DNA of 64,000 nucleotides from Erigeron canadensis (lineage: Eukaryota; Streptophyta; Magnoliopsida; Asterales; Asteraceae), in contig NC_057768.1 in NCBI RefSeq assembly GCF_010389155.1, positions 239,501 to 303,500 of the forward strand, in the 5' to 3' direction. The notes below the pieces were generated by a model. It was not told where the DNA came from and did no database searches. It worked only from the letters and a program-made list of their open reading frames with translations. Within the stretch, counting starts at the first letter, position 1. The number at the start of each line of letters is the position of its first letter. The position numbers and the translations under genes are program-made. Of this stretch, positions 59,431 to 64,000 are shown piece by piece.

Positions 59431-61908
59431 AGATGTGTGAATAAGGGACAATATGGGGATATCGAAAAAAGTGCTTAAATTAACTTAAATAGAATTTCAA
59501 TATGTTTTATAAGAGCACCCCCAATGTAACTAGTATTGCTCCGTATTCGACTTCGAATACGGTCCACACCTTTGGGTGTGGGCCGTATTCAACCGTATTC
59601 GCGAGTGTATTGGGTTGCTTCGTGGTGGGCAATACGGAGGAGGAAAGCCAATTTTTTTTTTTTTTAATTATCTTCTCTAAAATATGTATATATATAGATA
59701 TAGATACATGTGTGTGTTTGTGTGTGTGTGGTGGTGGGGGCAAATTGGCCTATCCGTTGCACTATTTGGTTACCATTAGCTAGGGATAAGTTGAAAATAT
59801 CAACTTTTTGGCTTTTGATCTTCATACCAAAACAGATGGAATTGGCTTTTATGCATAGCATGTATGGATATTGAATACAACAAAGATCATAAGCAATCGA
59901 CATCCAATTTACATATGGTTTAATCTCGCGCCTCTCGGTTCTAAATCTATCAATAGGAGGCAGTGGTAATCTAACAAAATGTAAAATCATGTCCACATTT
60001 GAGAAAATTAGGCAAAAAAATTTTTCAAACATTAAGCCGGGATACGACATCAGTAAACTCTCACCGGCTAGAAAATTAGGAATTACATCCATCAATTTTT
60101 AGTATTAATTTCATGTTAGTTTAAGACACACGTTTACTAATGAAAAAAGAATACTTATACTCATTATTTATAATTCCATATAAAAATTCTAGTCATCCTA
60201 CTTCTGGAATAGTTAACTAAAGAAAAATTAGTTGCGAATGGACCAAAATTTTCTTCATGAACCCCTTTCGAAAAGAGTTAGTTGCGAAATGACCATTTAC
60301 ACCACCAATTTATTATCTTCTAAAATATCTACACTATCCTCTTTATATCAATTACTAATATTATTTGCCGGCACCATTATCACAAGGCCGTTGCTGTTAG
60401 CGTCACCGTATCGCGCGGGTAGTGTGTTAATTCATATGAACGGATGAATTTGATTAGTGATGATGGGATCCATTTCTTAAACTAGCCCCATTAAATTATG
60501 AATTTGACACGAAAAGGCCCGCCAGTTACTATTGCTTGTGGAACCAACCTGCAATTTTATTGCTATAAACCTATATAGTATATATAAAGTTTGGTCATTT
60601 ACTGCAAATTTTAAGTAGTTATTTAACGCCCGATTTTATTGTTGGCCCCCAGGGGATCCTGTCACAATGTTTAATAAATCATGCCTAGGCTAGCTAGTGT
60701 TCCATCTTCTTCGTATTCAAAATGCCATTCATTAAGATCAATCGATCATTTCTCTTTATGACATTCATTACATCTCCTCCATCTGTTTTTAATCAAACAA
60801 CATATATATGCTTATTTTTAGAAGATACCCCCTAACTCTAATGTCATATGCAAGCACAAGTAAAAGATTTAATCTGCTCAACCACGTTAAAGGTGGATTG
60901 CTACTACTGTTGATAGATCAACCTCAACCCATTTCAATATATATAGCTGATCATATGGTAGCTGCTTCAGATTCAACAAGCAATACAATTTGTCGGTCTA
61001 ATTCATATTCATCTATGAAACAGTGAGGATATTAAACTTCAAGTAACCACAACTTTTTCTCTTAAATAACTAGACCCACAACCAGCCCGCCCATTTAAAA
61101 AAAAAAAAAAAAGTGTCAACACTCAACAGGGTGGCCCAAATTTTCTCATTTCGGGCTCTGGTTTCACACTCACATAGTCGGACCTCCTTAAAATTTCGGT
61201 CAAGTCATTTTGCAGGAATTAATTTTGGCCTCACAAGCCGGCCATGGTAAGTACTAAGTAGGGGAGTCAGTTATTTTGGCCTGAAACAATGTCCTATAAA
61301 AAATCCTCACCTTTAATTAATTAATTAGAATGCCCAAAACTATTTTAAAATGTAATAAAATGTGGTTTGTACAGTGTCACAAGTTGAGTAACAACGGATT
61401 TGACAGGGTCCACTCTAACAAAACTTCAATTTTGGTTTTAAGCAGAAGATAATACTTGTTGCGTTGCATTGCATTGCTTGTAAACCTGTAAAGTTCACAT
61501 GGGCACGTGCTGTTAGGAACCCCGGGGACCATGTGCAATATGCTGCCTCGATATAGATACATATATACATATTCTAGATTGATTATTTGCATAAGTAGTA
61601 ACTTGTAATTAAATAAAATCCAAATGAAGCCAACTATCCGACTTGCTGAGAAAATAATGACAGACAATTTGGGTCATCTCGATCACTAACTTGAGTCATA
61701 CTGATCAATTTCAATCCTATGTTACAAAACAACCTCATCAATAGTACTGTAATAATCTGTGTACATGTTTCTATATATTCAGTACAAGCCTAGCTGCTAC
61801 TGTAACTCCCTTCCCTTCCCTTCATGAATTATTATTATTATTATAAACATGCCTACCCATACATACCAGATTTACATTATCTTCTTAATAATTGGAACAC
61901 TAGTTAGA
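59431..61908. other. Intergenic; long hairpin and repeat core, RGI 3' flank
   Basis: A 16-bp-arm hairpin lies at 59555-59590 (separate finding). CCGTATCGCGCGGGT at 60406-60420 is a diverged GC-rich repeat core. The open frames at 59.5-60.1 kb are overlapping shadows over simple sequence. The 3' UTR of the receptor kinase should lie just below 61909. Confidence 0.45.
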
Positions 61909-64000
61909 TTAGGTGGAGGAGGAGTCATCTGAGAAAGCGTAGGAGCAATTAGAGGAACCAGCTTGTATAACCATCGTTTCTCTGGGAGTCGGGGATACTG
62001 GAGGACCATTCACCAACACTTTCCCTTTTAACTCTGTGTCTGGCCTGAAAGAATCCTCATGGCGTATCTCTTTCAGCATTGCAACTACATCGTTCATGAC
62101 TGGGCGATCATAGGGCCGTGGGCTCACACAAAGGAATGAAACAGCCAGTGTCTGGAGCATTTCGTGCATCTGGGGGTCAGCTCTTCCTCTGAGTTTCGGA
62201 TCAAGAATGTCAACCGGGTCCTTCTTACCATGCAAGTGGTCCCTTACCCATTGGACCAAGTGTGCACCACCTGGCAAAGTTGGATCTAGTGGGTGCCTCC
62301 CTGTCAATACTTCTAAAAGTACCACTCCAAAACTGTACACATCACTCTTTTCGCTAATATGTTGCCCGGAAGCATGTTCTGATATAAACATAATATCCAG
62401 TCAGCAAAAATAAATTAAAACTATAAAATAAAAATAAAAAAGAGCGCAAATTAATATTTACCAGGAGCCATATAACCATAAGAACCGGCTAGCTGAGGTT
62501 TCTGGCTTTGCTTTGATACATCATGATGTTGATTATTGGTGACAAGTCGAGCGAGCCCAAAGTCACCGAGGTAAGGCTGTAGGTTAGGACCCAATAGCAC
62601 ATTCATGGCTTTCACGTCTCCATGTATTATCGGAGGCAAACAATCATGGTGTAGATACGCGAGTGCATGAGCCACACCTAAGACAACCTCATACCTAGTC
62701 TCCCACTCCGCTCCTTTTCTCCCAACGCCATGAAGGAGCGAGCTTAAGCTTCCATTAGAGTAGTAATCATAAAACAGGAGCTTAATCGTCTCATTTGAAC
62801 CCCACCCTAACAAACGAACAATGTTTTTATGTCTGATGGAACCCAATGTCTCAATTTCAGAAGTAAAAGCTCCAGATCGTTCTGTTGACCACATCTTCTT
62901 CACAGCCAATGTTTCCCCATTGGAAGTCGTCACTTTATACACGATTCCAGAGCTTCCAGTTCCAATCACATTTGCTGATGTCAACTCGTGAACGATTTCA
63001 TCCACATAAACTTCCATCTTTTGATAAAACATCATTTCCCATTTCTCGTTTAGTGTCTCCTTTTTCGCTAAATGAGTTCTGACCAACGTGTAAATTCCTA
63101 GTAGGACCAGTACGGCACTAATGCTGACTAGGATCGACATAGCAAGCCTTGCTGATGACCTGGCATGTCTGGTGGACCCCATTTTGTCAGCCGGGGTAAT
63201 GACTGCTCCGGAAATGTACAGAGCTTGGTTTCCAGCAAGATTAGAACTTGGGAGGTTTCGAAAAAAAGGAGTGTTTGGTAAAGCTCCGGTGAAGTCATTG
63301 TATGACACATTTAGGGAGACAAGATTTTGAAGGTTGGTTAGGATGTCTAGTTTACCAGTTATGTTATTGTGGGACAGGTCTAGACTTGCTAGTTTGCTAA
63401 GGCCCATAAATTCGGGTGGTATTTCACCGGTGAACTGGTTACAACTAAGATTAAGAGAGATCTCAAGGGACGGAATATGACCCAATTGTTTCGGTATCTG
63501 ACCCGAGAAACCATTGTTTCCAAGATCTAGCAACTGCAGCTTACTACAAGAATGTATCTCTCTTGGAATCTCTCCAGAAAGTTGATTCTTTCCCAAATTA
63601 AGTTTCGTTAGTTCGGTTAACAAACCAATACTAGGGGTCAACGAACCAGTAAGCCTATTGTCTGACATATCTACAAACTGTAGACTTTTGGGAAGTGTAT
63701 CAGGGAAAACATTAGTGAACCCATTTGAATGAAGATCAAGAAACTCAAGATTCCCACATCCAGAAATGGATTTAGGAACCGTTCCTACAAATTTGTTGTT
63801 ACTCATATCCAGAAAATTTAAATTCTTTAGGTTCCCTATCTCTGATGGAACAGTACCCGAAAGTCTATTATCGTTGACCCGAAATCTGTACAAGTTTGTG
63901 CAGCTTCCAATTTCTGATGGGATAAAACCCGACAAATCGTTGGAAAGCAATAGTAACTTTGTAAGATTTTTAAGTGAAAAGATCTGTTTTGGTATGGTGC
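61909..64000 (-). CDS. RGI3: LRR receptor kinase, RGI3/At4g26540-like (5' end missing)
   Basis: Subfamily XI LRR receptor-like kinase; relatives (RGI/RGFR) bind root meristem growth factor peptides at the plasma membrane, and ligand specificity here is inferred. Two exons in the window: 62462 to beyond 64000, and 61909-62378, joined as ATG GCT CCT G|AA CAT. About ten extracellular LRRs are visible (LTKLNLGKNQLSGEIPREI type), then a membrane helix (LAMSILVSISAVLVLLGIYT). Kinase: glycine loop GTGSSGIVYKV, LAVKKMW lysine, catalytic IIHGDVKAMNVLL, DFGLA, MAPEHAS after splicing. HGD replaces HRD, so it is a non-RD kinase. The C-terminal GSSNCSYAFSDDS matches the tail I remember for At4g26540. The signal peptide and first LRRs lie beyond the right edge. 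Assignment to RGI3 rather than a close paralog is tentative. Confidence 0.88.

Overview
The window is plant nuclear DNA: AT-rich, with intron-rich genes, short GT-AG introns, long leader introns, tRNA-derived SINEs, Stowaway, Mutator-like, CACTA-like and Helitron-like elements, and (TA)n microsatellites. The proteins are typical of eudicots. The repeat style, especially the many GGGTCAAA/AACCCG-rich intronic inserts, would fit an asterid such as a member of Asteraceae. That last point is inference from memory of repeat style; no single gene proves it.

I rebuilt eight protein-coding genes by joining exons and checking that the reading phase closes at every junction. In order: TFB1 (TFIIH p62-like subunit; 2514-8576, minus, 18 exons, 599 aa); PNO1 (KH-domain ribosome biogenesis factor; 13388-14053, minus, intronless coding region, 221 aa, probable leader intron); a BTB/POZ protein like Arabidopsis At1g21780 (17982-20327, minus, 4 exons, 325 aa); an NDR1/HIN1-like LEA_2 membrane protein (26903-27766, plus, single exon, 287 aa); a CH-domain kinesin-14 (35795-43897, plus, 17 exons, 1107 aa); a VIR3-like plastid metalloprotease (45260-47448, minus, 7 exons, 410 aa); the DEAD-box helicase RH36 (49626-51859, minus, 6 coding exons, 497 aa, 1.7 kb leader intron); and the 3' part of an LRR receptor kinase of the RGI group (61909 to the right edge, minus, start outside the window). 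These are unrelated housekeeping and signalling genes and do not form a cluster or operon. PNO1 and RH36 both act in ribosome biogenesis, but they lie about 37 kb apart and nothing suggests joint control.

Gene-poor stretches (0-2.5 kb, 8.6-13.4 kb, 20.3-26.9 kb, 27.8-35.8 kb, 53.6-61.9 kb) are mostly transposon debris. Several elements have defined ends: a 288-bp Mutator-like MITE with a 9-bp target duplication (891-1178), a foldback element inside a (TA)n tract (1676-1988), a Stowaway MITE (16754-17009), a CACTA-like MITE with a 3-bp duplication (25056-25547), an 841-bp Mutator-like element with about 80-bp inverted ends (33199-34039), and two related Helitron-like elements (54441-55403, 55911-56976). 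A GC-rich hairpin motif close to CCCGCGCGTTGCGGCGG recurs at roughly nine places.

The most notable signals are in splicing: an AT-AC U12-type intron inside the kinesin motor domain, a GC-AG intron in TFB1, and a possible U12-type GT-AG intron in RH36. I found no new multi-gene system; this is an ordinary plant chromosome segment with some informative details.
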